64,000 nt of DNA from Deinococcus koreensis (lineage in GTDB: Bacteria > Deinococcota > Deinococci > Deinococcales > Deinococcaceae): positions 558,001-622,000 of the forward strand of contig NZ_PPPD01000001.1 in NCBI RefSeq assembly GCF_002901445.1. Reading direction: 5' to 3'. Under the pieces are notes generated by a model. That model was not told where the DNA came from and did not search any database. It saw only the letters and a list, made by a program, of their open reading frames with translations. The position numbers were made by a program, and so were the translations under genes. This document shows, piece by piece, positions 12,289 to 20,368 of this stretch (within the stretch, counting starts at the first letter, position 1; each line of letters begins with the position of its first letter).

Positions 12289-12867
12289 ATGAATGTCCGC
12301 GCCCTTGCCGTCCTCAGCGTGCTGAGCCTGCCCCTCGCCGCCGCCCAGACGGCGCCCCCGGTGCCCGCCACGCCCCCGGCCCCCACGGCCCCCGCCCCCA
12401 CCCCGCTCCCCGGCCACGTGCCGGCCGGACTGACGACCACCTGGACGGCGTTCCTGGCGGGCGGCGGCACGGCCGAACTGCTGGGCGCGGACGGCAGCGT
12501 CATCGGCTCCGTGAATGCCGACGGAACCGTGACCCTGAGTGGCACGCTGACCCTGAGCGACGTGAAGGCCGTGCGCGTGACCCCGCCCACCGGCCAGGGC
12601 GACGCCACGACCTTCGCCCTCACGCGTGACCTCTCCAGGCCCGGCGCCATCAAGCTGGCCTGGACGGGGCCGAACGGCAAGCTGCAGTCGCTGCCCCTGC
12701 CCGCCCTGCTGCACCGTCAGGCCGACGGGAAAGCAGCGGACAAGCCCAGGGAGGAGGCCACCGCCCCCGCCGAGACGGAGGATCGGGACAAAGCTGCAGG
12801 TGGCAAAAAAGCCGGGGAGGCCCCGAAGGAGCCCCCCGCCCAGGGCAAAGGGAAAGGCAAGAAGTAG
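12289..12867 (+). CDS. secreted protein with Pro-rich N-terminus and Lys-rich tail (192 aa)
   Basis: GGAGGT precedes the ATG. Signal peptide MNVRALAVLSVLSLPLAAA, then a Pro/Ala-rich linker, a central domain with beta-rich appearance, and a charged C-terminal tail of Lys/Glu/Gly ending GKGKGKK. No cysteine and no recognised domain. Probably periplasmic or cell-envelope associated; the basic tail could contact the wall or nucleic acid, but that is inference. Confidence 0.75.
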   Translation: MNVRALAVLSVLSLPLAAAQTAPPVPATPPAPTAPAPTPLPGHVPAGLTTTWTAFLAGGGTAELLGADGSVIGSVNADGTVTLSGTLTLSDVKAVRVTPPTGQGDATTFALTRDLSRPGAIKLAWTGPNGKLQSLPLPALLHRQADGKAADKPREEATAPAETEDRDKAAGGKKAGEAPKEPPAQGKGKGKK

Positions 12868-12882
12868 GTCGCCGTCACCCCA

Positions 12883-12913
12883 GGGCGCGGCCCACACCAC
12901 GGTGGCCGCGCCC
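12883..12913 (+). terminator. GC-rich hairpin downstream of the secreted-protein gene
   Basis: Perfect 10-bp stem (12883-12892 with 12904-12913), 15 bases after the stop codon; no strong T-run. Confidence 0.5.
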
Positions 12914-12931
12914 TCCCCTGTTCCCGCCCTT

Positions 12932-12989
12932 CCTCATGGCTCACAGCTCATAGCTCATGACTCAGCGCTCATACCTCAGCGCTCACCCC
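12932..12989. repeat. degenerate tandem words of the gctcatag type
   Basis: About eight imperfect copies of a 7-9 bp word (gctcatag, gctcatga, ctcagcgctcat) between two convergent genes. The same word forms the arms of the hairpin at 46075-46136. Here only one arm is present. Confidence 0.55.
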
Positions 12990-13346
12990 TCACACCCGCT
13001 CGACCGGCACCTCCAGCTCTTCCTGCGTGCCGACGACGGGCACGTGGCGGGTGGTGAGCAGGTCGCCGGGGCTGATCCGGCCGTCGCCGCTGAAATCCAC
13101 GTGGGCGCGGATGGCGCACTGCCGGCCGCCCAGGTCGGGGACGTGGGACAGCGTGAACTCCACCCGGCCCCCCGCGAGCGCCACGTCCCGCAGGTCGGCC
13201 TGGGCCAGCAGCGGGGCGGGGGCGTCCTGCAGCCCCACGTCGCGCAGCTCGACGAGCACCCGTGCGGCGCGCTCCGGCACCGCTCCCTCCACAGGCCCCC
13301 CCGCCGGCCCGTCAGGCAGGCGCAGGTGGCCGCGCAGGGTGCTCAT
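12990..13346 (-). CDS. small accessory protein downstream of the ATP-grasp ligase (118 aa)
   Basis: Follows the ATP-grasp gene by 10 bp in the same operon. The sequence begins STLRGHLRLPDG, has alternating beta-like segments (ARVLVELRDVGLQDAP, VEFTLSHVPDL) and a calcium-loop-like DFSGDGRISPGDLL. It resembles the small beta-sandwich domain of YbaY-type proteins, but that is a weak impression. There is no signal peptide. By position it is a candidate partner or immunity/accessory factor of the peptide-modification operon; no function can be assigned. Confidence 0.7.
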   Translation of the reverse strand: MSTLRGHLRLPDGPAGGPVEGAVPERAARVLVELRDVGLQDAPAPLLAQADLRDVALAGGRVEFTLSHVPDLGGRQCAIRAHVDFSGDGRISPGDLLTTRHVPVVGTQEELEVPVERV

Positions 13347-13356
13347 CCGGCTGCGC

Positions 13357-14328
13357 TCATACGCCGACCGGCTCCCGCACGCCGCGGTCGGCCATCGCGC
13401 ACAGCTGATCGGCGACCGCCTGGCTGATGGGCAGGCCCGTGCGCTCCTCGACGAACATCCACTGTCCGGCGGGGTTCACCTCCAGGAACAGGTAGTCGCC
13501 GTCCGGGGTGCGCCGCATGTCGATGGCGCCGTAGACCAGCCCGAGCCGGCGCTGCAGGGCCAGCAGCTGGGCCTCCAGGCGGGCCGGCAGCTCCACCGGC
13601 CGGACTTTCGCCTCACCGATCACCATCCGCATGTCCACCGGGTACGAGGTGTCCTGGGCGTCCAGCTCGGCGGTGTAGAAGCGCTCCCCCACGTGGATGA
13701 TCCGCAGATCGACGCCGGGCACGTACTCCTGGAAGATCACCGGGGCCAGCCGCACCGAGTCCAGGTGCGCCAGGTCGCTCTCCTCGACCAGCCTGGTCTC
13801 CCGCCACGCCTCCAGCATGGCGATGAAGGCCTTGAAGACCACCTTCCCCACGCCGATCTCAGCGATGAACGCGCGGGCGTCGTCGGGGCGGCTGGTGACC
13901 AGGGTGCGCGGCAGCTGCAGCCCTACCTGCCGGGCCACCGCCCACTGCAGCGGCTTGTGGTGGGCGGCGCTGTCGGCCTCGCGGGGGTTCATCCACGGGC
14001 AGCTCAGCGCGTCCAGCATCCCGCTGACCGCCTCGTTGGTCTCGCTCATGGCGAAGGCCATGGCGTCTGGATCACTCATCAGGGGGTCGAGGGTATGCGC
14101 CCGCACCCGGCGCCACCACGCGGCCCGCGCCCCGGCCAGATCGACCGTGCCGCCGGGCGTCTGGATGAGGTAGCGCTCGGGCGCCCCGACGTCCCAGGAG
14201 CAGCTCAGGCCGGAGGCGGCGGGAAAGTCGGCCAGGTCGATCCGCACCACGTCGCGCCCGGCCCGCTGCAGCCGGCCCACCACGTCGTCGGTGTGTTCCT
14301 CGCCGGGATAGGAGATGACCAGGATCAC
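13357..14328 (-). CDS. MvdC/MvdD-like ATP-grasp peptide ligase (graspetide-type)
   Basis: About 323 residues from the GTG at 14328 (GGGGGG eight nt upstream; an in-frame TTG at 14346 overlaps the protease stop). The sequence follows the ATP-grasp ligases that macrocyclise ribosomal peptides: VILVISYPGEEHTDD at the N-terminus, WMNPREADSAAHHKPLQW (as in the NKPYQL region of MvdC/D), VVFKAF, FQEYVPGVDLRIIHVG, and the metal/ATP site FLEVNPAGQW. Family members join Asp/Glu side chains to Thr/Ser or Lys with ATP. The gene sits directly behind a metalloprotease gene whose C-terminus is packed with Lys and Asp/Glu repeats, a plausible substrate. A RimK-like ligase is the alternative. Confidence 0.85.
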   Translation of the reverse strand: MILVISYPGEEHTDDVVGRLQRAGRDVVRIDLADFPAASGLSCSWDVGAPERYLIQTPGGTVDLAGARAAWWRRVRAHTLDPLMSDPDAMAFAMSETNEAVSGMLDALSCPWMNPREADSAAHHKPLQWAVARQVGLQLPRTLVTSRPDDARAFIAEIGVGKVVFKAFIAMLEAWRETRLVEESDLAHLDSVRLAPVIFQEYVPGVDLRIIHVGERFYTAELDAQDTSYPVDMRMVIGEAKVRPVELPARLEAQLLALQRRLGLVYGAIDMRRTPDGDYLFLEVNPAGQWMFVEERTGLPISQAVADQLCAMADRGVREPVGV

Positions 14329-14342
14329 GCGTCCGGCCCCCC

Positions 14343-15791
14343 TCAACCCTGTCCGAGGGCCTGCACGGTCTGCACGGCGGCCTCGTAGGCTTCCAGCACC
14401 TGCGCGTAGTGCGCCTCGGCCTCGGCCAGCGCGGTTTCCAGTTCCTGCAGCTGGGCCACCGCCTGATCGTAGTCGCCCAGCATCCCGGCCTCGTCGTAGC
14501 CCTGGCCCGGGTAGCCCTGGGTGGCGTAGCCCTGGGAGTCGTACCCGGGGACGCGGCTGGGCGTGGCGAGCACGAAGGGGGTCAGGCCGGCGCCGTACTC
14601 ACCCGCCCCGAAGTCCTGACCGGGGCGCGGCAGGAAGGGGCCGGGCAGGTCGCCGGCGGGGCCTTTGGGCAGCCCGTCGAAGATCGGATCCTTGCGGACT
14701 TCCTTGATCGTGTCGCGGATCGGGTCCTTGCGGATCTCCTTGATGGTGTCGCGCACCGGATCTTTGCGGATGTCCTTGATCCCGTCCTTGCGCAGATCCT
14801 TGATGGTGTCCTTGATCCCCTCCTTGCGGATGTCCTTGATGGGGTCTTTCACGCCGTCCTTGCGGATCTCCTTGATGGGATCCTTGACGGCCTCCTTGCG
14901 GATGTCCTTGATGGGGTCCTTGCGGATTTCCTTGATGGTGCCCAGGCCCGGATACATGGCCCGCACCCCCGCGATGTCGCCCGCCGAGAGCCCGCTGCGC
15001 TGGCCCATCACCACCCCGGCCGGCAGCGGCATGCGCGGCACGATGGTCGGCTGCCCGTTGACCGAGAAGGCGTTGGGCGGGTAGTGCATGATCGAACCGT
15101 AGTCGTAGGCGCCCAGGTCGTCGCCGTCCTGGATGTGCTGGGTGAAGTTGTGCTGGGTGGGCGGGTCGATGTTGGCCCAGCGGATCTCGATGAAGGTGTC
15201 CCTGTCCTGGCGGCTCTGTTCGTGCCACAGGCCCACGGTATGCCCGATCTCGTGGATGGCGTTGCCGGCCGAGCAGCCGTTCCCCAGCGTGATGTCCTGG
15301 CGGCCGCCCCGCATCCCCACCATCGAGGAGCAGCCGCCGCCGCCCACGAAACGTACCCAGTTGGCGTGGGCCGCCGTGCGCGGCACGAAGCGGATCGGCG
15401 TGTGGGCGTGCCAGTGCGCTATGGCGTCCGTCACGCGCTGCTGGTTGGGCATGGCGGCGTCGATCTCGAAGGGGATCTGCCCGCCCGGCCAGCGGAACTG
15501 CTGCCCGGTGATGCCGATGGACTGCAGCGCGGCGCCGGCCCCCTCACCACCCCCGTCGCCCTGGGCGCCCGCGAGTTCCTCGGCGCTGCCCAGGATGATG
15601 TCGCCCTCGAAGATCGCCAGGCCGTCCACCTCGGCGTAGGGCAGGCCCACTTGCGCGAGCTTCGGCCCGCTGACGAGCGCGGTGCCCGCGAGTGGCCCGC
15701 TGCGGAATTCGCCGCGCGTCTCGCCGCCGGACGGGGTGGAATCGTTGCTGGCGCGGCTGGCGGGGGTGGTCTTGCGTTTGGGATTGGTCAT
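14343..15791 (-). CDS. astacin-type (M12A) zinc metalloprotease with C-terminal KEIRKD repeats
   Basis: 482 residues from the ATG at 15791 (AGGAGG, 8-nt spacing). Domains: a non-hydrophobic, Ser/Gly-rich N-terminus with no signal peptide (1-110); an astacin catalytic domain with the zinc site HEIGHTVGLWHEQSRQDRD and Met-turn YGSIMHY; a repeat block at about 285-368 built from units like TIKEIRKDPIKD; a Gly/Pro/Tyr linker (GYDSQGYATQGYPGQGYDE); and a C-terminal probable coiled coil (LQELETALAEAEAHYAQVLEAYEAAV). The protease domain is family-typical; the repeats are not part of known astacins as far as I know. The gene runs straight into the ATP-grasp ligase gene. Either the repeats are ligase substrate or the protein matures a separate peptide. 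Confidence 0.88.
   Translation of the reverse strand: MTNPKRKTTPASRASNDSTPSGGETRGEFRSGPLAGTALVSGPKLAQVGLPYAEVDGLAIFEGDIILGSAEELAGAQGDGGGEGAGAALQSIGITGQQFRWPGGQIPFEIDAAMPNQQRVTDAIAHWHAHTPIRFVPRTAAHANWVRFVGGGGCSSMVGMRGGRQDITLGNGCSAGNAIHEIGHTVGLWHEQSRQDRDTFIEIRWANIDPPTQHNFTQHIQDGDDLGAYDYGSIMHYPPNAFSVNGQPTIVPRMPLPAGVVMGQRSGLSAGDIAGVRAMYPGLGTIKEIRKDPIKDIRKEAVKDPIKEIRKDGVKDPIKDIRKEGIKDTIKDLRKDGIKDIRKDPVRDTIKEIRKDPIRDTIKEVRKDPIFDGLPKGPAGDLPGPFLPRPGQDFGAGEYGAGLTPFVLATPSRVPGYDSQGYATQGYPGQGYDEAGMLGDYDQAVAQLQELETALAEAEAHYAQVLEAYEAAVQTVQALGQG
14688..14939 (-). repeat. coding tandem repeats, (T/P)IK(D/E)IRK(D/E) units
   Basis: About 250 bp of imperfect tandem repeats with units of 24-36 bp, read in frame as roughly eight 8-mers such as TIKEIRKD, PIKDIRKE, TIKDLRKD with 4-residue linkers (AVKD, GVKD, GIKD, PVRD, PIRD). 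The frame is kept throughout, so selection acts on the protein. Confidence 0.85.
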
Positions 15792-15828
15792 GTGACTGTC
15801 CTCCTGGGTAACCGTCCTCCTGGGACGA

Positions 15829-16017
15829 CGGGGCTGGCCCACGCCAGCCCCGGTCCGGGGTCGGCGCAGCACCGGGTGGTGACCACAGCGGCGGCGGCAG
15901 GTCGCGGCGGCCCGTGGTCAGACGGACGTGGCCCGGCTGCAGGCGTGTCTCAGCTCCAGATTCGGTTCAGCAGATTCGGTTCAGCGGCCGAGATGCCTCA
16001 GCTGGAGCTACGGCTCC
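15829..16017. promoter_or_regulatory. leader region of the protease/ligase operon with hairpin and direct repeats
   Basis: The 260 bases before the protease gene hold a 9-bp hairpin (15830-15838 with 15843-15851), two exact tandem copies of a 14-bp word agattcggttcagc (15958-15985), and flanking inverted arms agctccag/ctggagct (15952-15959 with 16010-16017). The clustering suggests an operator or structured leader; no convincing -35/-10 pair was found. Confidence 0.4.
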
Positions 16018-16053
16018 GCAACCAGGGCGGCGACAGGTTCGCCCTGTCCCCGC

Positions 16054-16173
16054 TCAGGCGGGCAGCGGGCCGGGTGGCCCCCACGGGCAAAGGTTCTTCC
16101 GGGGACGGACGACGACGGGCACGCTCATACCGGGCTGGCTGACAACGGGCTGTCTGACAACAGGCACTCTCAA
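16054..16173 (-). CDS. candidate short peptide upstream of the protease (39 aa)
   Basis: A 39-codon frame starting with TTG, seven bases after a purine-rich AAGGGGGG, in the same direction as the protease/ligase operon and 262 bp before it. The product is Val/Pro-rich with an internal repeat (PVVRQPVVSQP...VPVVVRP) and ends LCPWGPPGPLPA. It has few of the acidic and hydroxyl residues a graspetide core would need. It may be a real peptide or a chance frame in low-complexity DNA. Confidence 0.25.
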   Translation of the reverse strand: MRVPVVRQPVVSQPGMSVPVVVRPRKNLCPWGPPGPLPA

Positions 16174-16331
16174 GATGCTTCCCCCCTTCAGGTGCGGGCG
16201 TCCTCCAGGCCCCCCCGGGCCGCGCCGCACCTTGACCCGATCATCCCCTCCGGGCGTGATCAGGCCATGACCGACCCGGGGGCCAGTACAGGGGCCAGTG
16301 CAGGCCCGGTGGGCAGACCCCGTTCGCACAC

Positions 16332-16991
16332 TCAGTTGGTCTTCAGACCCCGCACCTCGTCCAGCTTCCGCACGCCCACCCAGACGACCCTGTTGGTAGG
16401 CACGCCGAGGGCGCCGCCCGGCAGGTGGGCATTCCAGCGGGTGTTGCGCGGGACGACGTCCGGCAGGCCCAGCGCTCGCTGCAGGGCGTTCTGGTAGGTG
16501 GCGCAGTCGTAGGCGCGGTCTTCGCCGTTCAGCAGATAGGGCGCGCCGCGCAGCCGCTCGACCTGGGCGTCCAGGGCCGCGAGCTGACCCTCGCGCACCC
16601 CCACGTCCAGCACGAAGATCACGTCGCGGTCGAGCAGGCTCGTCAGGGGCCGGAGGCGAGCGCCGATGCCCAGGGCGCCGGTTTCCTCGCTCAGCAGCGC
16701 CGGCCCCACCTTGCGCGTGACATGGGTACACAGGCCCCACACGGCGCTGGGCTGCTGGCAGGCGACGATCACGCTGCCCAGCGGGGCCAGTTCCAGGGCC
16801 TCGGGCAGCGGGCGCAGCAGGCTGCGGGGCACCTCGCCGCGCTCCAGCAGATCGGCGGGCTGCCAGGGGCGCTGATCCGGGAGGGCCTGCAGGTTCAGGT
16901 GGCGGGGGCCGGGCAGGGCGGCGGGCGTACAGGCACACAGGCTCAGGCCGAGCAGCATCAGGGCGGGGCGCACAGCCCACAGTCTGCACAT
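16332..16991 (-). CDS. lipoprotein of unknown function (219 aa)
   Basis: The ATG at 16991 gives a signal peptide with lipobox LCAC (MCRLWAVRPALMLLGLSLCAC); the much longer upstream open frame is Pro-rich and lacks coding character. The mature protein has several cysteines (VACQQ, LCTH, YDCATY) and a C-terminal NAHLPGGALGVPTNRVVWVGV segment. Probably anchored in the cell envelope. I do not recognise the family. Confidence 0.75.
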   Translation of the reverse strand: MCRLWAVRPALMLLGLSLCACTPAALPGPRHLNLQALPDQRPWQPADLLERGEVPRSLLRPLPEALELAPLGSVIVACQQPSAVWGLCTHVTRKVGPALLSEETGALGIGARLRPLTSLLDRDVIFVLDVGVREGQLAALDAQVERLRGAPYLLNGEDRAYDCATYQNALQRALGLPDVVPRNTRWNAHLPGGALGVPTNRVVWVGVRKLDEVRGLKTN

Positions 16992-17043
16992 AAACTGGCC
17001 GGGTGAACATGGGCGGCGCGGGCGCGCTGGGGGGGGTGGGGGC

Positions 17044-17220
17044 ATGCTGTTGGGTCTGCTGATCCTGGTGCTGCTGAGCGTGAACCTGGGCGGGATCTTC
17101 AGCCTGAGCATGCAGTTCGGCCGGGGCGAGTGGCTGGGCGGCCTGGGCTCGCTGGTCTTCCTGGCCGGGCTGGACGTGCTGGGCTTCTGGCTCCTGCGGG
17201 GTCTGCGCTCGGGCGAGTGA
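17044..17220 (+). CDS. small membrane protein (58 aa)
   Basis: Starts ATG after a G-rich stretch and encodes two hydrophobic helices (LLGLLILVLLSVNLGGIF and LGSLVFLAGLDVLGFWLL) separated by a short polar turn. It is divergent from the lipoprotein gene. A leaderless -10 box TAAACT (16991-16996) lies 6 nt before a GTG at 17003 in another frame, which opens a 19-codon frame overlapping this gene through a run of eight G. A single-base slip in the G-run would fuse the two. Confidence 0.6.
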   Translation: MLLGLLILVLLSVNLGGIFSLSMQFGRGEWLGGLGSLVFLAGLDVLGFWLLRGLRSGE

Positions 17221-17289
17221 GCCCCCGCGGCCCCGGCGTTGGTGGGCCCGCATCCCGTGCGCCCAGGCGCCACGCGGCACAATCGACGC

Positions 17290-18201
17290 GTGCCGCCCGC
17301 CGCCCATCCCTTCCGCGCCTACTCCCCCGCCGACCACGGGTTTCCGCTGCCCGAAGGCCACCGCTTCCCGTACTACAAGTATGCCGGGGTGCGTGAGCGC
17401 CTGCGCCCGCTGCTGCCGGTGCTGGACACGCCCGCGCTGCCCTGGGCCGAGGCCGCCCGCACTCACGACCCGCACTGGCTGAGGCGCTGGCGCCGGGGCG
17501 AGGTCGGGCGTGCCGAGGAACGCGCCTTCGGCCTGCCCTGGTCGGCGGGAGTGGTGGAGCGGGCGCGCCGCGCGGCGGGCGGCTCGCTGGCGGCCCTGCA
17601 CGACGCCCTGCGGGTGGGCTGGGGCGCCAATCTGGCGGGCGGCACCCACCACGCCTTCCGCGAGCGCGCCGAGGGGTTCTGCCTGATCAACGACGCGGCG
17701 CTGCTCACGCGCGTGGCGCTGGAGGACGGGCTGGCGCGGCGGGTGGCGATCATCGACCTCGACGTCCACCAGGGCAACGGCACGGCGGCGCTGCTGGGGG
17801 CCGAGGCGCGGGCCTATACCCTGAGCATCCACGGCGAGCGCAACTACCCCTTCCGCAAGGAGCTCAGTTCCCTGGATCTCGGCCTGGGCGACGGCGTGAC
17901 GGACGCCCAGTACCTGGCGGTGCTGCGCGCGCAGGCGCTGCCGGCCCTGGACGCCTTCCGGCCCGATCTGCTGCTCTACCTCGCGGGGGTGGACGTGCTG
18001 GCGGGCGACCGCTTCGGCCGCTTCGCGCTCACGCTGGACGGCGTGCGCGAGCGGAACCGGGCAGTGCTCGGCTGGGCCCGCGCGGCCGGGGTGCCCGTGG
18101 TCACCATGATGGCCGGCGGCTACAACCACGACCACGCCCTGACCGTGGAGGCCCACGCCAGCGTGGTGCTGGACGGGCTGGACGTGCTCTCCGGGGGCTG
18201 A
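17290..18201 (+). CDS. histone-deacetylase-family (acetoin utilization-like) deacylase
   Basis: 303 residues from the GTG at 17290. Class II HDAC/AcuC-like pattern: GGTHHAF (tandem catalytic His), [13 protein letters not shown] (metal-binding Asp-x-His), [29 protein letters not shown] (second metal Asp) and MMAGGYN. It is a zinc-dependent deacylase likely acting on acetylated small molecules or proteins in the cytoplasm; the bacterial substrate is not known from sequence. CACAAT lies 6 nt upstream, close to the leaderless pattern. The open frame extends to 17239 without a better start. Confidence 0.92.
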   Translation: MPPAAHPFRAYSPADHGFPLPEGHRFPYYKYAGVRERLRPLLPVLDTPALPWAEAARTHDPHWLRRWRRGEVGRAEERAFGLPWSAGVVERARRAAGGSLAALHDALRVGWGANLAGGTHHAFRERAEGFCLINDAALLTRVALEDGLARRVAIIDLDVHQGNGTAALLGAEARAYTLSIHGERNYPFRKELSSLDLGLGDGVTDAQYLAVLRAQALPALDAFRPDLLLYLAGVDVLAGDRFGRFALTLDGVRERNRAVLGWARAAGVPVVTMMAGGYNHDHALTVEAHASVVLDGLDVLSGG

Positions 18202-18219
18202 CCTGGGCGAGCGGCTATC

Positions 18220-18240
18220 CCGCCCTGGCCGGGGCGGTTT
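18220..18240 (+). terminator. terminator of the deacylase gene
   Basis: ccgccc/gggcgg stem (18220-18225 with 18232-18237) followed by TTT, 20 bases past the stop codon. Confidence 0.55.
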
Positions 18241-18402
18241 CACCTAGCGGAACCCCACGGGCGAGTGGGCTGGATCGGACGGGCCGACAGGCTGCTGCTG
18301 AGGCGGCACCTCCCGCCGTCCGGTCTTCAGACGGGTTCATGACCGTCCTGATGGGGCCAACCGCCCCGGCCTTAGGCCGACGTTCAGACTTGCTCTCATG
18401 GT

Positions 18403-18430
18403 TTGACCTGGGTTGTACAAACCTTATACA
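18403..18430 (+). promoter_or_regulatory. sigma-70 promoter of the Crp-family gene
   Basis: TTGACC at 18403-18408, 16-bp spacer, TATACA at 18425-18430, 56 bases before the ATG. It is one of the best conventional promoters in the window. Confidence 0.75.
18410..18423. promoter_or_regulatory. palindromic operator candidate inside the Crp-family promoter
   Basis: ggNTTGTACAANcc, a palindrome matching at 12 of 14 positions and placed exactly between -35 and -10. A bound regulator there would block RNA polymerase, so autorepression is likely. The half-site is not the classic Crp TGTGA. Confidence 0.5.
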
Positions 18431-18486
18431 GTCTGGGAACCAATGAGGTGACCGAACGTGACAGGTGCGGCCTCACAGGAGTGGAT

Positions 18487-19122
<636 letters not shown>

Positions 19123-19127
19123 AAAGG

Positions 19128-19190
19128 GTCGAACAGTCCAAAGGTCGAACGGTCGAACAGGTGACACTGTTCGACCGTTCGACTGTTTGA
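19128..19190. repeat. intergenic hairpin made of ggtcgaac words
   Basis: Perfect 17-bp arms (19144-19160 with 19167-19183), extended outward by a second imperfect copy on both sides. Each arm is a tandem of ggtcgaac. It lies right after the regulator's stop codon and may end its transcript. It shares architecture with the hairpins at 2130, 20283 and 46075. Confidence 0.75.
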
Positions 19191-19226
19191 CCTTGAGACG
19201 CCCCGCCCCCGGCGGGGCTCCGAGCC

Positions 19227-19232
19227 TAGAAT
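19227..19232 (+). promoter_or_regulatory. -10 box of leaderless nurA promoter
   Basis: TAGAAT, 7 nt before the ATG at 19240. An earlier in-frame ATG (19231) overlaps the box and is therefore not the start. Confidence 0.6.
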
Positions 19233-19239
19233 GGCTCCA

Positions 19240-20271
19240 ATGAGAATCCGCCTCGACCCCTGGCCCGTGGACATAGAGGGCGGGCAACTCGCCCTGACGC
19301 CCTTCGACGGGCAACTGATCGATATCGAGACCGCGCGCTGGGCCGCGCTGCCCGTGCGCGCCATTCCCGAGCGCCTGCGTACCGTCTACGTGGTGGACGG
19401 CAAACGCCGCATGGAATCGCGGGTCTTCGTGGAGGATGACGACGGGGGGTCGGGCATGGGCGGCTTCGGGGCCTACGTGGTGGGCGCGGTGGAGCTGTGC
19501 CCGCACGGTTCGAAGCAGGCGGCCCTGAAGGACGTGAAGGCGAGGCGGGTGCTGGCCCACGCGCCGGGGCTGCGCCTCGACCCGGCCACCCTCTCGCCGC
19601 GTGACCCCCACACCGGCCACCTGACCTACCATCCGGTGCCCACCGGGGGGAACGACCCCCAGTCGCCGCTGCACACCCTGCAGGGGCTGATGCTGGCGGC
19701 CGAGCAGGAGCTGTCGCACGGGCTGGCCTCGGCCGTGCCCTTCGACGAGCAGGACGACCGCGAGTGGCTGACCGCGCTGACCGTGCAGGACGGCACCCTG
19801 CGGAGCACCAACCTGGGCGGCGCGGTGGTGGGCTGTGTCAAGACCATCCAGACCATGTATCTGCCCGCCGACCGGGTGGGGCTGCTGAGCCACCTGAAGC
19901 CCGGCGAGCGCACCCCGATCCTGCACATGACCTCCGAGCACGGGCGCACCACGCGCTTCATCTGGTACGTGCGGCTGTGCGAGGCGGCCTTCTACCAGCA
20001 CCCCATGAGCGGTGTGATGCGCCTGGAGATGTACGCCCCGGAGGAACCCGACTTCCTGCCGCCCATCGTGCGGGCGGTGGCGAACCTCTCGGGCGCGCTG
20101 CTGTGTCGCCTGGGCAGCGCGCCCCACAAGGACGCCCGCGCGCCGCAGAACCTGATTCCCACCGCCGCCCTGGAAAACGCCATGGGCCGCGCGATGGGCA
20201 GCCCGGAACTGGTCACCCGCCGCATCCGCGCGCATATCGCCGCCGAGCACGGGCGGGAGGCGCTGGCGTGA
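19240..20271 (+). CDS. nurA: NurA 5'-3' nuclease, DNA double-strand break resection
   Basis: 343 residues. Placed immediately upstream of herA, the standard pairing of the NurA nuclease with the HerA translocase. The N-terminal catalytic-type motif [10 protein letters not shown] (Asp at about 53) and the later DG/His segments fit an RNase H-like NurA fold. In Deinococcus radiodurans the HerA-NurA complex resects DNA ends for recombination. Leaderless start (TAGAAT, 7 nt). Identity rests on the motif plus gene order; sequence conservation among NurA proteins is low. Confidence 0.82.
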   Translation: MRIRLDPWPVDIEGGQLALTPFDGQLIDIETARWAALPVRAIPERLRTVYVVDGKRRMESRVFVEDDDGGSGMGGFGAYVVGAVELCPHGSKQAALKDVKARRVLAHAPGLRLDPATLSPRDPHTGHLTYHPVPTGGNDPQSPLHTLQGLMLAAEQELSHGLASAVPFDEQDDREWLTALTVQDGTLRSTNLGGAVVGCVKTIQTMYLPADRVGLLSHLKPGERTPILHMTSEHGRTTRFIWYVRLCEAAFYQHPMSGVMRLEMYAPEEPDFLPPIVRAVANLSGALLCRLGSAPHKDARAPQNLIPTAALENAMGRAMGSPELVTRRIRAHIAAEHGREALA

Positions 20272-20282
20272 GGGGGAGGGGC

Positions 20283-20347
20283 ATGGTCGATGGTCGATGG
20301 TTGATGGCACAAGAGTTTTTGACGATCAACCATCGACCATCGACCAT
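20283..20347. repeat. 23-bp perfect palindrome of ggtcgatg words between nurA and herA
   Basis: Arms 20283-20305 and 20325-20347 are perfectly complementary, with a 19-nt loop containing five T. Each arm is three near-copies of ggtcgatg/ggttgatg. It would form a very stable RNA hairpin between the two cistrons, ending 21 bases before herA. Confidence 0.8.
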
Positions 20348-20368
20348 CAACGCGGCCCGGAGCCGCCC

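Noticed and set aside
14688..14939. Tandem repeats resembling a CRISPR array
   Set aside because: Units are imperfect, lack unique spacers and stay in frame within the metalloprotease gene.
16174..18243. Very long minus-strand frame across the deacylase and lipoprotein genes
   Set aside because: It is antisense to the HDAC-family gene and out of frame with the lipoprotein; composition is a GC-skew shadow.
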